Assembly (NCBI GenBank): GCA_001310375.1
Contig: BAXC01000002.1
Coordinates: 1-64,000, forward strand
Length of the DNA: 64,000 bases
Reading direction: 5' to 3'
Source: Bacillus sp. JCM 19041
Lineage (GTDB): Bacteria; Bacillota; Bacilli; Bacillales; Bacillaceae_D
Positions 17,509 through 26,579 of the stretch are shown piece by piece. The notes under the pieces are model-generated. The model did no database searches. It was not told the DNA's origin and was given only the letters and a program-made list of their open reading frames with translations. Numbering within the stretch: position 1 is the first letter of the stretch; each line of letters starts with the position of its first letter. A program made the translations under genes and the position numbers.

Positions 17509-19094
17509 AATTTTCTCCATAATGTTGTTCGGTTTATTTGTAAGCGTTCTGCTGCTTTAGACTGATTAAAATCTTCTTCGGTCAAAACGTGTTTAATGAT
17601 GTCTTTTTCAATTTCTTCCAATGACTTATTTAGAGAGATCGTATTGTTCTTTGTCTCGGATAAATAAATATAAGGTTGCGTAGATGTTTTCACTTGAAAA
17701 AACACGTACTCAATTAACCAGTCAAACCGTTGCAAAGCGATGGTAGGTAACTCACCTCGGTAACCAATTACTTGCTTTCCATATAATTGATTTGCTTCTC
17801 CGATTAATCTCCTGACAAACTGATCCCATTCTTGTTTACGATCAAGAAGTGAAGGAAGTTGAATGGTATATAAATCAACTTTAATAGAAAGAGGGTGCTC
17901 GCTGTGGACTACAATCGCTTCGGAAGAAGAATGAATATATCGGAATACATTTATCTGTTCGGTTTCTGTAAGTGCACTAATATTTGTCACATATAACGGA
18001 ATGGTCTTATAGTCGATATTCGTGGCGACTAGTAAAGCGGATGCGTCAATAACAAAAGCATGTTTAGGCAAGAGTGCTTTTGCAAGAACTTCTTCTCCAG
18101 AACCATTTGGTCCTATAATCATTGTTGATTTCTTGTTAATCGCCTCGTTAAACGACTCTACTAGTTGATCATGACTTCCTAAGACGAGAGAACAAGTAAG
18201 ACGTTTGGTTTGAATTCGATCAATCTTTAAAAGAGATGGATGATCGATGTTTTGTAAAGCGACATAAACGACTTTTTCGTTGGCCAAGTCAATTTCTTTT
18301 ATTGTTAGTTGTAATGGTTCATTTGAGTCCGCGATAACGATAGATGTTTCTTCTTGTTTAAGTAATGCTTCTACTTTTCCTATGAATAGCTCTAGCATGC
18401 TTTGATCATACGAATGTAAAAAGGTGTGACTCTTTGTTAACACATGCCCTTTTCTGTCCATGATAAAAAATTTGTCACATGATTGTTCAAATGCTAATTG
18501 AAGCAAAGAATTATGTCTTTCATTTTGAGCTATTGATGTACCTAATAACTCTGCTTGTTCAAGTGCAGTGTGTACGGATTCTTCTCCGGAGGTAATTAAA
18601 ATTCCGTCAAGTCCATGTTTTTTAGCGAGGTTAACTGTAATAACATCACCAACAATTATTCTGCGACCGACTGATTTTGCATGCAATATCGCTGGTTCAA
18701 CTTGCTCTACAGAAGTAACTGCAGTAATCGGAATATCTGTCTCTATTAATTCAGAGATTTTATTGAAATTGTGTGAGATGTTCTCAAATGCAATAATTTC
18801 TGTGTGGTCTGATTCAGCTTGGAAGAGCAAAATCATGCGCAAAATATCGTAACCAGATATTGGGATTTCAATCACCGGTTTGTTCGTGTATTTGCGGATG
18901 ACGTTTGCGGTACCACCTCGGCTAATAAAAAGATCTGTATATGTTTCAATATCAGAAGTTAATAGGGGAACAGATTCCTGTAAATCGGCAACATGAACAT
19001 CGATAGAGAGTCCGTGGAATTCTGGGCTAATTCTTCTTGTTATTTCAAGCAGCCCTTCGTAAGGAGCAATGATTGTTACCCTTATTTTATTCAC
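17502..19094 (-). CDS. PrpR N-terminal domain transcriptional regulator with degenerate AAA+ core and Fis-type HTH
   Basis: A 530-residue cytosolic regulator. Residues 1-180 form a PrpR_N sensor domain (ISRGGTANVIRKY, IPISGYDILRM, AKSVGRRIIVGD). Residues 470-530 form a C-terminal Fis/HTH_8 domain (DFNQSKAAERLQINRTTLWRKLK). Between them lies an eroded sigma-54 activator module: the Walker A equivalent near residue 328 reads GPNGSGEEV, with Glu for the essential Lys, and no GAFTGA loop, Walker B or arginine finger is recognisable. It should therefore act without ATP hydrolysis or sigma-54. No -24/-12 promoter is seen before the adjacent kdgT operon, its likely target. It was probably once a PrpR/AcoR-like activator. 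Confidence 0.85.
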   Translation of the reverse strand: MNKIRVTIIAPYEGLLEITRRISPEFHGLSIDVHVADLQESVPLLTSDIETYTDLFISRGGTANVIRKYTNKPVIEIPISGYDILRMILLFQAESDHTEIIAFENISHNFNKISELIETDIPITAVTSVEQVEPAILHAKSVGRRIIVGDVITVNLAKKHGLDGILITSGEESVHTALEQAELLGTSIAQNERHNSLLQLAFEQSCDKFFIMDRKGHVLTKSHTFLHSYDQSMLELFIGKVEALLKQEETSIVIADSNEPLQLTIKEIDLANEKVVYVALQNIDHPSLLKIDRIQTKRLTCSLVLGSHDQLVESFNEAINKKSTMIIGPNGSGEEVLAKALLPKHAFVIDASALLVATNIDYKTIPLYVTNISALTETEQINVFRYIHSSSEAIVVHSEHPLSIKVDLYTIQLPSLLDRKQEWDQFVRRLIGEANQLYGKQVIGYRGELPTIALQRFDWLIEYVFFQVKTSTQPYIYLSETKNNTISLNKSLEEIEKDIIKHVLTEEDFNQSKAAERLQINRTTLWRKLK

Positions 19095-19241
19095 CTTTTT
19101 CCCTCCATAGCTAGTTGTTAACGCCTTTTCTTTTCCCTATGACAGTACCACTTTCATACAACGAAAACAATCTACGGATAAATATAGAAAAAGTAATGAT
19201 AAATGATACTGAAATATAATTCCTTGTTTTGATAAAAATTA

Positions 19242-19270
19242 TTGACATATAATTTTAACAGAAGGATAAT
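19242..19270 (+). promoter_or_regulatory. Sigma-A promoter of the MurNAc operon
   Basis: TTGACA-N17-GATAAT, a near-consensus housekeeping promoter 47 bases upstream of murQ. Confidence 0.8.
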
Positions 19271-19316
19271 ATACATACAATTACAACAATGACATGATCA
19301 TTAAGGGGCTGAAGCA

Positions 19317-20207
19317 ATGCTAGATAAATTGAAAACGGAAACAAGGAATTTGGATACAATGCAACTTGATCGCATGACCGTAACTGAAATTCTGGAAACG
19401 ATGAATAATGAAGATGCAAAAGTACCAGAGGCGATTGCTACGGAACTTTCTCGGATTGAAGAAGCGGTAAAGCTTGTTATTCATTCTTTCGAGAAAGGTG
19501 GGCGATTGATTTACGCTGGGGCAGGGACATCGGGACGTTTAGGTGTACTTGACGCGGTGGAGTGTAAACCAACATTTGGTGTTTCAAACGATATGGTGAG
19601 AGGGTTAATTGCAGGAGGCGATAAAGCATTTACGGAAGCTGTAGAAGGAGCTGAAGATAGTGAGGAAGCTGGGGCGCAAGAATGTGACAATTTGTCCATA
19701 TCCCCCGAAGACACAGTGATCGCTCTTGCGGCAAGTGGTCGGACTCCTTATGCAATTGGTCTACTAAAAGCAGCAGAGAAACGTGGTGTACGTACTGTGT
19801 CCATTTGTTGTAATAAAGGGGCGGAAATGAGTCAATATGCATCTGTAGCGATTGAGTTGGAAACGGGCGCGGAAGTATTGACTGGTTCTACTCGATTAAA
19901 AGCTGGTACAGCTCAAAAGCTTGTGTTAAATATGATTTCAACCGCGTCAATGATAGGGATTGGTAAAGTCTATCAAAATCTGATGGTAGATGTACAACCA
20001 ACAAACAAAAAATTAGTTGAGCGGTCAAAGCGTATTATTATGGAAGCAACCGAGGCTAGTTATGAAGAGGCAAGTTTAGCTTTTGAAAAAGCAAAAGGGC
20101 ATGTGAAAACAGCGATTGTGATGGTTTTGCTGGATTGTAAATATGAAGAAGCAGTTAACCAATTAGAAAAAAATAAGGGGTTTATTCGGAGAACAGTAGA
20201 AAATTAA
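19317..20207 (+). CDS. murQ: N-acetylmuramic acid 6-phosphate etherase
   Basis: A 296-residue SIS-domain lyase that cleaves the lactyl ether of MurNAc 6-phosphate to GlcNAc 6-phosphate and D-lactate in the cytosol. Hallmarks: TETRNLDTMQLDRMTVTEIL at the start, AGAGTSGRLGVLDAVECKPTF with the catalytic Glu (near residue 80), LAASGRTPY, and LTGSTRLKAGTAQKLVLNM. Length matches the family. AAGGGG precedes ATG 19317. It is the first gene of a murQ-murP-mupG operon for recovering peptidoglycan sugars. Confidence 0.96.
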   Translation: MLDKLKTETRNLDTMQLDRMTVTEILETMNNEDAKVPEAIATELSRIEEAVKLVIHSFEKGGRLIYAGAGTSGRLGVLDAVECKPTFGVSNDMVRGLIAGGDKAFTEAVEGAEDSEEAGAQECDNLSISPEDTVIALAASGRTPYAIGLLKAAEKRGVRTVSICCNKGAEMSQYASVAIELETGAEVLTGSTRLKAGTAQKLVLNMISTASMIGIGKVYQNLMVDVQPTNKKLVERSKRIIMEATEASYEEASLAFEKAKGHVKTAIVMVLLDCKYEEAVNQLEKNKGFIRRTVEN

Positions 20208-20228
20208 CGGGGAAAGAGGGCGGTTTTG

Positions 20229-21584
20229 ATGAATAAAGATCAACGCATGGCTTCTGAAATCCTAAAACATATTGGAGGCAAAGAAAATATTGAGAGCTTA
20301 ACGAACTGTATGACACGTGTTCGTATTGCTGCTAAAGACGATAGCCTCGTAAATAAAGACGAATTGAAAAAAAATTGATGGGGTCATGGGTGTTGTCGAA
20401 GATGATACATGGCAAGTAGTTGTTGGACCAGGAACGGTGAATGCAGTTACAGATGAAATGAAAAAAATGACTGGATCTCAAAAGGAACTGTCATTTGAAG
20501 AGAGAAGTGCTTTGGATCAAGCAGACCGGAAAAAGAAAAACAAGACGCCGTTTAAACAGTTTCTGCGTAGGCTTGGGAATATCTTCATTCCGTTAATTCC
20601 AGGCCTTGTCGCATCAGGGATAATTAATGGAGTCGCTCAATTTATTATAAATACTGGCGTACAAGCAGCTGATCACACATGGTTACAATTAATGACCATT
20701 CTTGGAGGAGGCTTGTTTACGTATTTAGCAATTATGGTCGGATGGAATACGGCGAAGGAGTTTGGTGGTACTCCTGTACTTGGAGCAATAGCAGGGATGT
20801 TTATTTTTAACCCAGCTCTTGCAGAAGTGACAATCTTTGGAGAACAACTACAACCAGGGCGAGGTGGGTTGTTTGGAGTGATTTTTGCTGCATGGTTGAT
20901 AGTTTTCTTTGAGCGGCATATCCGTAAAGTAGTACCTCGTTCAGTTGATATTATTTTCACATCACTTTTTACTGTTCTTATAGTAGGTGCCCTCTCTATC
21001 TATGCAATTATGCCTGTAGCAGGCGTGCTAGCGGAAGGGATTACATCAGGGATTAATGCGGTTTTAAGTTTTGGTGGTCCACTGGCTGGCGCATTGATGG
21101 CAGGATTTTTCTTGCCGCTTGTTATGGTTGGTCTACATCACGGGCTCACGCCAATTCATGCGGAGTTAATTAATGCGTTTAATTTTACAACATTACTTCC
21201 AATCCTGCTATGGCGGGCGCTGGTCAAGTAGGTGCTGCAATCGCGATATTTATAAAAACACGCAACCAACGCTTGCGAAATATTATTAAGGGTGGTTTGC
21301 CAGTTGGGTTTCTTGGGATTGGTGAACCATTGCTTTACGGTGTCACGTTGCCACTTGGTCGACCGTTTATTACAGCTAGTATGGGAGCGGCTATAGGCGG
21401 GGCTGTGCAAGCAATGTTTACGACAGGTGCTTTAGGAATAGGGGTTTCTGGATTGTCGCTTACACCATTAATCGCAGAAGGAAAGTATTTGCAGTACTTA
21501 ATAGGCATTGGACTTGCTTATTTATTTGGTTTTATTTTCACCTATTTATTTGGTTTTAGAGATGAAATGGCGAAGGATATTTAA
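20229..21584 (+). pseudogene. murP: PTS MurNAc-specific EIIBC component, frameshifted
   Basis: Phosphotransferase transporter of about 450 residues. The IIB domain (from ATG 20229) carries the phosphorylated Cys in ESLTNCMTRVRIAA. An extra A in an A-run near 20370 shifts the frame, after which IDGVMGVVEDDTWQVVVG continues. The IIC domain has FIPLIPGLVASGIING and GLHHGLTPIHAELI. A lost G near 21213 breaks it again before [18 protein letters not shown]. The neighbours MurQ and MupG fix MurNAc or the MurNAc-GlcNAc disaccharide as substrate. No IIA domain is encoded here; a general IIA-Glc must supply the phosphate. Confidence 0.92.
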
Positions 21585-21605
21585 ACATTTGGTGGTGATG
21601 GAAAG

Positions 21606-22661
21606 ATGAAACTAGGGGTTTCTGTCTATTTAGCTCAACCATTTTCAATGCAAGAGAATTATCTACGAAAGGCAAAAGCAAACGGGTTTAAAGTGCTATT
21701 CACGTCATTGCATATCCCAGAAGACGATGTCTCATTCTATTCGGAGCGATTAAAGCAAGTAGCATTGTTTGCAAAACAATATGATATGGAACTTGTTTGT
21801 GATGTCTCGCCTCAGTCTCTAGAGCATTTAAATATGTCATGGGATCAAGTCGCTGATCTTACGGAATGGGGTGTAACAGGTCTACGGATCGATTATGGGA
21901 TTAATCCAGAAACAGTAGCTAGGATAGCAAAGAAGATGGATATCATTTTAAACGCTAGTACTTTACGTGATGAAGAAATAACAGCATTTATTAAGGCGGG
22001 TGTCGCGCCTGATCAAGTGGAAGTATGGCATAATTTTTATCCTCGTCCCGAAACGGGGCTTGGAAGAGAAGATTTTCGCCAATTGAATAGGCGTTTGCGA
22101 GAATATGGCTATTCAGTTATGGCATTTATTCCTGGAGATGTACCTCGAGGACCACTATACACTGGGTTACCTACTTTGGAAGATCATAGAGAATGGTCTC
22201 CGTTCGCGGCGTTTCTTGATCTATTTATAGGAGAAGGCGTTGAGACAGTTCTTGTTGGAGATCTGGCACTGTCAGATGAAAGCTTTGAACAATTTCGCCT
22301 GTTTGTAGAAGTTAATTCTATATTATTACGGGCCAAAGCAAGCTATGTTGATACCGATCTGGAAGAAGTACATGTGAATCGCAACGATGTAGCACGTGAT
22401 GTGCTGCGATCAGCGGAATCAAGATCGTTAGCTACTTATGGGAGAAGAACTGTAACGCCCGAGAATACTTCTGCTAGGCCTGTAGGGACAATCACGATTG
22501 ATAATTCCCGCTATGGACGTTATCAAGGCGAACTGCAAGTAACAAAAAGAGATTTGCCAGCTGATGAAAGGGTTAATGTGGTAGGACGAGTAATTGCGCA
22601 AGACCGACCGTTGCTTCAACAGATAAAAGGTGGGCAAAAATGGCAGTTTAAATGGATGTAA
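21606..22661 (+). CDS. mupG: MupG family 6-phospho-N-acetylmuramidase (DUF871)
   Basis: A 351-residue cytosolic TIM-barrel protein (GVSVYLAQPFSMQENYLRKA at the N-terminus, LTEWGVTGLRIDYGI, EVWHNFYPRPETGLG, FIPGDVPRGPLYTGLPTLE) with a small C-terminal beta domain (PVGTITIDNSRYGRYQGELQ, read as two motifs). MupG hydrolyses MurNAc-6P-GlcNAc taken up by MurP, giving MurNAc 6-phosphate for MurQ, as established in Staphylococcus aureus. It lies 21 bases after murP. The usual murR regulator is not adjacent. Confidence 0.93.
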   Translation: MKLGVSVYLAQPFSMQENYLRKAKANGFKVLFTSLHIPEDDVSFYSERLKQVALFAKQYDMELVCDVSPQSLEHLNMSWDQVADLTEWGVTGLRIDYGINPETVARIAKKMDIILNASTLRDEEITAFIKAGVAPDQVEVWHNFYPRPETGLGREDFRQLNRRLREYGYSVMAFIPGDVPRGPLYTGLPTLEDHREWSPFAAFLDLFIGEGVETVLVGDLALSDESFEQFRLFVEVNSILLRAKASYVDTDLEEVHVNRNDVARDVLRSAESRSLATYGRRTVTPENTSARPVGTITIDNSRYGRYQGELQVTKRDLPADERVNVVGRVIAQDRPLLQQIKGGQKWQFKWM

Positions 22662-22688
22662 AGAAGCAGAGATCTCTGCTTCTTTTTA
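22662..22688 (+). terminator. Terminator of the MurNAc operon
   Basis: Palindromic stem AGAAGCAGAGATCTCTGCTTCT followed by TTTTATT, directly after the mupG stop. Confidence 0.9.
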
Positions 22689-22703
22689 TTATTTAATGGC
22701 TAG

Positions 22704-23033
22704 TTAATTCTTGCTAGTAAAGATGTTTAACGAAATGACGCCACCTATAATAAGGATCAAGCCTAGGAGCGTTTGCATTGTGATGGTTTCATTAAACAAG
22801 AAAAAACCTACTAATGCGGTTAAAGCGGTCCCACTACCAGCCCAGACGGAATAAGCAAAAGATAGAGGTAATGTAATGATTGCTTTCGCTAATAAGAAAA
22901 AAGCGACCCCAAAGCCGACGATTACAAAAAGGCTTGGTATAAAGTTTGTGAATCCATTAGACAGTTTTAAACTCGTTGTCCCAATAACTTCGAAAAAAAT
23001 CGCACATGCAAGATAAATAGAAGCTCGAAGCAT
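22704..23033 (-). CDS. SMR family multidrug efflux subunit
   Basis: A 109-residue, four-helix small multidrug resistance protein. Helix 1 has the essential proton/drug-coupling Glu in CAIFFEVIGTTSLKLSNGF (residue 15). Helix 3 has the Y-S-V-W-A-G-S-G-T-A-L-T signature. It is a proton antiporter for cationic compounds, in the EbrA/QacE type group. It is third in a tetR-smr-smr operon, 13 bases after its partner, and probably works as a heterodimer with it. Confidence 0.9.
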   Translation of the reverse strand: MLRASIYLACAIFFEVIGTTSLKLSNGFTNFIPSLFVIVGFGVAFFLLAKAIITLPLSFAYSVWAGSGTALTALVGFFLFNETITMQTLLGLILIIGGVISLNIFTSKN

Positions 23034-23046
23034 GAAGGAGCCCTCC

Positions 23047-23358
23047 TTATAAATTTAACAAGACGATGCCAGAAACAATTGCCCCCATTGAGATGATCAT
23101 ATTTCTATTGATTTTTTCTTTAAAGAGAAAGTACCCAATTGCGCCTGTAATAATAACACCTAAACCACTCCAGGATGCATAACCGATTGAAAGAGGTAAC
23201 TCTGTAAGGGAAATCGCAAATAAATAAAGGGCGAGCAAATAGGTGGAAATCGCAAGTACTGTAGGTTTAAATATGGAGAATCCATACGATTTCTTTAAAT
23301 AATAATCGCCAACGGAAGCGATCATTGTTGACAGAATAAGCAGCATGATGAAATACAT
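23047..23358 (-). CDS. SMR family partner subunit lacking the catalytic glutamate
   Basis: A 103-residue, four-helix SMR protein from ATG 23358, which follows GGGGAGG. Helix 1 reads LSTMIASVGDYYLKKSYGF: aligned with the partner's FEVIGTTSLK, the essential Glu is Ala, with an Asp three positions on. Helix 3 keeps the SIGYASWSGLGVIITG loop. Such asymmetry suggests it only functions as a heterodimer partner. It lies directly behind the TetR-type operator at 23381-23394. A longer start at 23379 has no ribosome binding site. Confidence 0.85.
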   Translation of the reverse strand: MYFIMLLILSTMIASVGDYYLKKSYGFSIFKPTVLAISTYLLALYLFAISLTELPLSIGYASWSGLGVIITGAIGYFLFKEKINRNMIISMGAIVSGIVLLNL

Positions 23359-23380
23359 AAAAAAACCTCCCCTTCCCAAA

Positions 23381-23394
23381 ACCGTCCAGACGGT
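23381..23394. promoter_or_regulatory. TetR operator in front of the SMR pair
   Basis: Perfect dyad ACCGTC-CA-GACGGT, 22 bases upstream of the first SMR start and repeated in imperfect form before tetR at 23985-23998. On its 3' side it is followed by TTTTT. Confidence 0.65.
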
Positions 23395-23440
23395 CTTTTT
23401 ATTGTAGTGAAAAGATCCGCTTAAAAGCGGATACCCGACA

Positions 23441-23959
23441 TTACATTTTATTTTCCGTCATTTTTTTAACTATCTTTGTCAATTGTTGCTTTTGAGTCTC
23501 GGTTATTGGTTCAAGACCAAATAAGTCAGAAAACCATAGGCCATTACAAATGAGGCGAATAAGCAATGCTTCTTCTCCCACTTCAGATTCAAGTTCAGTA
23601 TGCCACTCCTTAAATTTCCTTTGTAGTGGTTGTAATAGGTCACTTTGATATGTACGGGCAGCGACCATTGTTGTGTTTAATGAAGCAAAATTCGGGTCAT
23701 CGGTTGCTTTAAAAGAGGCTAAATAATAACGCATTGCAAAAGATAAATCTTCTTTCTTGTGCTCAAGCAACTCTTCCCATCCCTCGGTAACGCCACCGAT
23801 CATCCCTTTCAATAATGCTTCTTTTGAAGGAAAATGATAGAGAAGCCCACCTTTACTTACTCCAGCTTGTTTTGCCACTTCATCGAGCGTTAATTCTTGT
23901 ATATTTTTTGTCTCTACTATGCGATAGGCTGCTAATAGAATGGATTGTTTTTTTGACAC
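23441..23959 (-). CDS. TetR family repressor of the SMR efflux operon
   Basis: A 172-residue regulator. The N-terminal helix-turn-helix reads ELTLDEVAKQAGVSKGGLLYHFPSKEALLKGM (core V-A-K-Q-A-G-V-S-K-G). The C-terminal ligand-binding domain is helical and has no recognised ligand motif. It is first in the tetR-smr-smr minus-strand unit. A matching palindromic operator lies both before it and between it and the efflux genes, which suggests autorepression and repression of efflux until a drug binds (inference). Confidence 0.9.
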   Translation of the reverse strand: MSKKQSILLAAYRIVETKNIQELTLDEVAKQAGVSKGGLLYHFPSKEALLKGMIGGVTEGWEELLEHKKEDLSFAMRYYLASFKATDDPNFASLNTTMVAARTYQSDLLQPLQRKFKEWHTELESEVGEEALLIRLICNGLWFSDLFGLEPITETQKQQLTKIVKKMTENKM

Positions 23960-23984
23960 GAACTCACCTCAATGAAATAACTGT

Positions 23985-23998
23985 ACCAACTGGACGGT
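23985..23998. promoter_or_regulatory. Second TetR operator, upstream of tetR
   Basis: ACCAAC-TG-GACGGT keeps the GACGGT half-site and the spacing of the perfect operator at 23381-23394; one arm is degenerate. It is 25 bases before the tetR start. Confidence 0.55.
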
Positions 23999-24028
23999 TC
24001 TGTGTCAAATTCATTTAGTGCGAAATGA

Positions 24029-24057
24029 TGGAACTTCTTTCTTAATTGTATCGTATA
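24029..24057 (+). promoter_or_regulatory. ECF sigma (sigma-W-like) promoter of the TPM gene
   Basis: TGGAAC-N17-CGTATA, one mismatch from the TGAAAC -35 box of sigma-W. The pspA promoter at 27325-27350 has the same spacing. Confidence 0.55.
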
Positions 24058-24091
24058 ATTAAGACAGGAAATTAAAGGGGAGAGTGGGGAA

Positions 24092-26467
24092 ATGATAAAA
24101 CGAAAACGGATTTGGTTTGTGGCGATGATGCTTCTACTGTTGACTACATTCCTTCCTACACAAGCAATAGCTGAGGTAGCTGTTGATGACGAGGCGGAAT
24201 TTTCACAGCGAATGAAAAAAACACGATTGAATCAGAAGGATCAGATACATATTTCAATTATTACGTGCAGACTGTACCAACGATTGGGGACCAAGACGTA
24301 AGTGAAGCAGGTAGATTTGATAGAAGAAGTCAGCCCACAGTATGATCTTGGTATTTTAATTGTAGAAGATACGTCAGATATTTACTTAAGTGTGATGATT
24401 GGTACAGAAGCCGATGAGTTAATTGCAGGCGATGAGACCTCTATTATTGAGAAGACATTTATTCCTGCTGCGGTAGATGGTCAAATGGGGCAAGGCGTTA
24501 CAGATCTTATAAGCCATATTGAAAGCTTACAAACAAGTTCAGCAATGGCTGTTTATTGGATCATTGGAATTCTTGCGGGTGGCGCAGTTCTCATTTTTGT
24601 CCTTGTTCTTGTATCAAAAAGTCGTGCGAAAAAGAAACGAAGTGAACAAGCCGAAGAACTGAAAGGTCGTCAAAAACGCGTACTAGCAGATGTACTCGAG
24701 CCATATCATCAGGCGAATGAGCGAAGCGAGTTAAGTAGAGGGAAAACCCAGCAACAGTTCATTGATTTGCAGCAAGAGTTTTTCACGCTTTTAACAAATG
24801 CCAAGGACCAAGAGCAAGAAATTGATCGTTGGGGCGATCAAGCGAAAGGCATGAAAAAAGGTGAATTCATGAAGGATCTGCGTCAATTCAATGAGAACGT
24901 TGAGTCACAAGAAAAAGAGCTCGCAGATAAAACAGAGCGTTTAAAAGTGATGATTGATGAGGAGATGAAAACAGCTGCGCTGATTAAAGGATTGGAGGAG
25001 CAGGTTAAAGGTGTTCGAAAACACGCAGAAGAAGTGCAACAATCATCTGGATTATCTTTAGGTAAATTGTTTCAAGATGTGGAAACCGCAGAAGAGAAGC
25101 TGGGTGAAGTTGTAGCAGCAGAAGATGCGTTTGATTTCTTATCTGCTTCAGCTTTAGTTAACGGTGGAAGGGATGCCGTTCAATTAGCAGAGACCCATGT
25201 TTCGATGATCGATATCTTAATTGAGAAAAGCAAGGCGGTACATGCACAAGCAGACGAACAAGAAAAAACAGTGAAACAGATTGTGCAAGATGAAGGGCTA
25301 ATGTTGGTTGACGAAGACCCGTATGCGTTACTTCAAGGAGCGCGAGATGCTTATCCTAAATTTGAACGGGTTTTGGCAGAAGGGGATGCGGCGCGAGCAC
25401 AACAACTTTTTGAGTCTATAACCCAAGCTATAAAAGAAGCAAAAACACGGGTAGAACTCCTTATTCAATACCGTAATCAAACGATCGAGTCTCTTAAGAA
25501 GTTGACGAAAGAATTACCGAGCTTCCAAAGACTTGATGGACGATTTAAGGCTGAATTTGAAAAGTTACGTTCCGCTTATGCGGTCATTCATTGGGATGGG
25601 TTAAGCGATGCTTATGAAGAATTACAAATAATTGCTACTGACGTTGCAAGCAAACTTCCAACCATCGCTACATTAGTAGATGAGAACAAGCAGCAGTATA
25701 AGCAAGCCCACTCGGAAATGGAAGACGTACTTTCACGTTTTGAAACAATGAATACATTATTTAACAAGTGCTTCAATACGTATGAAACACTTGAGATAAA
25801 GAAAATCGATTTGAAAAAGAAGTTGAGCAGCTTGAGACAAGAGCTTCAAGAGATTGAGAAGGAGGCGAGTCAACAGTATCTTTCCGTCATAACAGCGGAT
25901 TCATCACAGGTGGAACGCTCCCTCCAATCAGTTGAGCAGTTAATGAACCAGAAGCCAATTGATTTGCAGGCAAGCGAAAAACAATTTCAAGAAGCAAAAC
26001 AAGCTGTTGATCGATTGCGTACTGAAGTTGACCGCTTGATTAGAGAGAAACAGCAGGTAGAACGAGAGTGGCAAGATGTATCATCCTCTTACCAGCAGAT
26101 TGCTAGAAAACTAGCACTAAGTTTCAGCGGTTCCTCCTTTAGGCGGAGATTTGAATCTGCCGAAAAGAATGTAAAACATTATTTGCACGAAGGTGCCTAT
26201 GATAACGTGAGAAAAGAAATCGATATTGCCCGTCGCGTCATTGATGAGATGCGCCAAGAAGAACGGAGAATGGCGCAAAGCGCCCAGTCTGCTGCGACGA
26301 GGCAAACAATTAGAAACGTTGGTAGAGGTGGAGGATTTGGTTCTGGAGGCGGAGGTTTTGGCTCCGGTGGTTCTTCGCGTGGTGGCTCTCGCGGGGGTGG
26401 AAGTAACTTTGGTTCCCGAGGCGGAGGAAGCAGTTTTAAAGGCCGAGGTGGCGGACGTAAGTTTTAG
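24092..26467 (+). pseudogene. TPM-domain membrane protein with long coiled coil and Gly-rich tail, frameshifted near the N-terminus
   Basis: Envelope protein of about 790 residues. A signal peptide (RKRIWFVAMMLLLLTTFLP, cleavage near ...QAIAE) leads into a TPM-like extracytoplasmic domain with SPQYDLGILIVEDTSDIYLS. One transmembrane helix follows (AVYWIIGILAGGAVLIFVLV). About 500 residues of charged coiled coil (KKKRSEQAEELKGRQKR onward) come next, ending in a Gly/Ser/Arg-rich tail (GGGFGSGGGGFGSGGSS). Frame changes lie near 24205 and 24302. It resembles YdjH/YgcG-type proteins, which in Bacillus accompany PspA; pspA is the convergent neighbour here. AAAGGGGAG precedes ATG 24092. Confidence 0.75.
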
Positions 26468-26485
26468 TCGTAACCGAGAGTGGTC

Positions 26486-26525
26486 AAAAAAGACGACCTT
26501 GATTCAAATAAGGTCGTCTTTTTTT
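26486..26525 (+). terminator. Terminator of the TPM gene
   Basis: Stem AAAAAAGACGACCTT / AAGGTCGTCTTTTTTT with a 9-base loop. Confidence 0.92.
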
Positions 26526-26535
26526 ACATACACAT

Positions 26536-26572
26536 AAAAAAACCTACCGTTCTCTTTGAGAACTGGTAGGCT
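26536..26572 (-). terminator. Terminator of pspA
   Basis: On the minus strand CCTACCAGTTCTC-AAA-GAGAACGGTAGG (one bulge) followed by TTTTTTT. Confidence 0.85.
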
Positions 26573-26579
26573 ATAAGTG

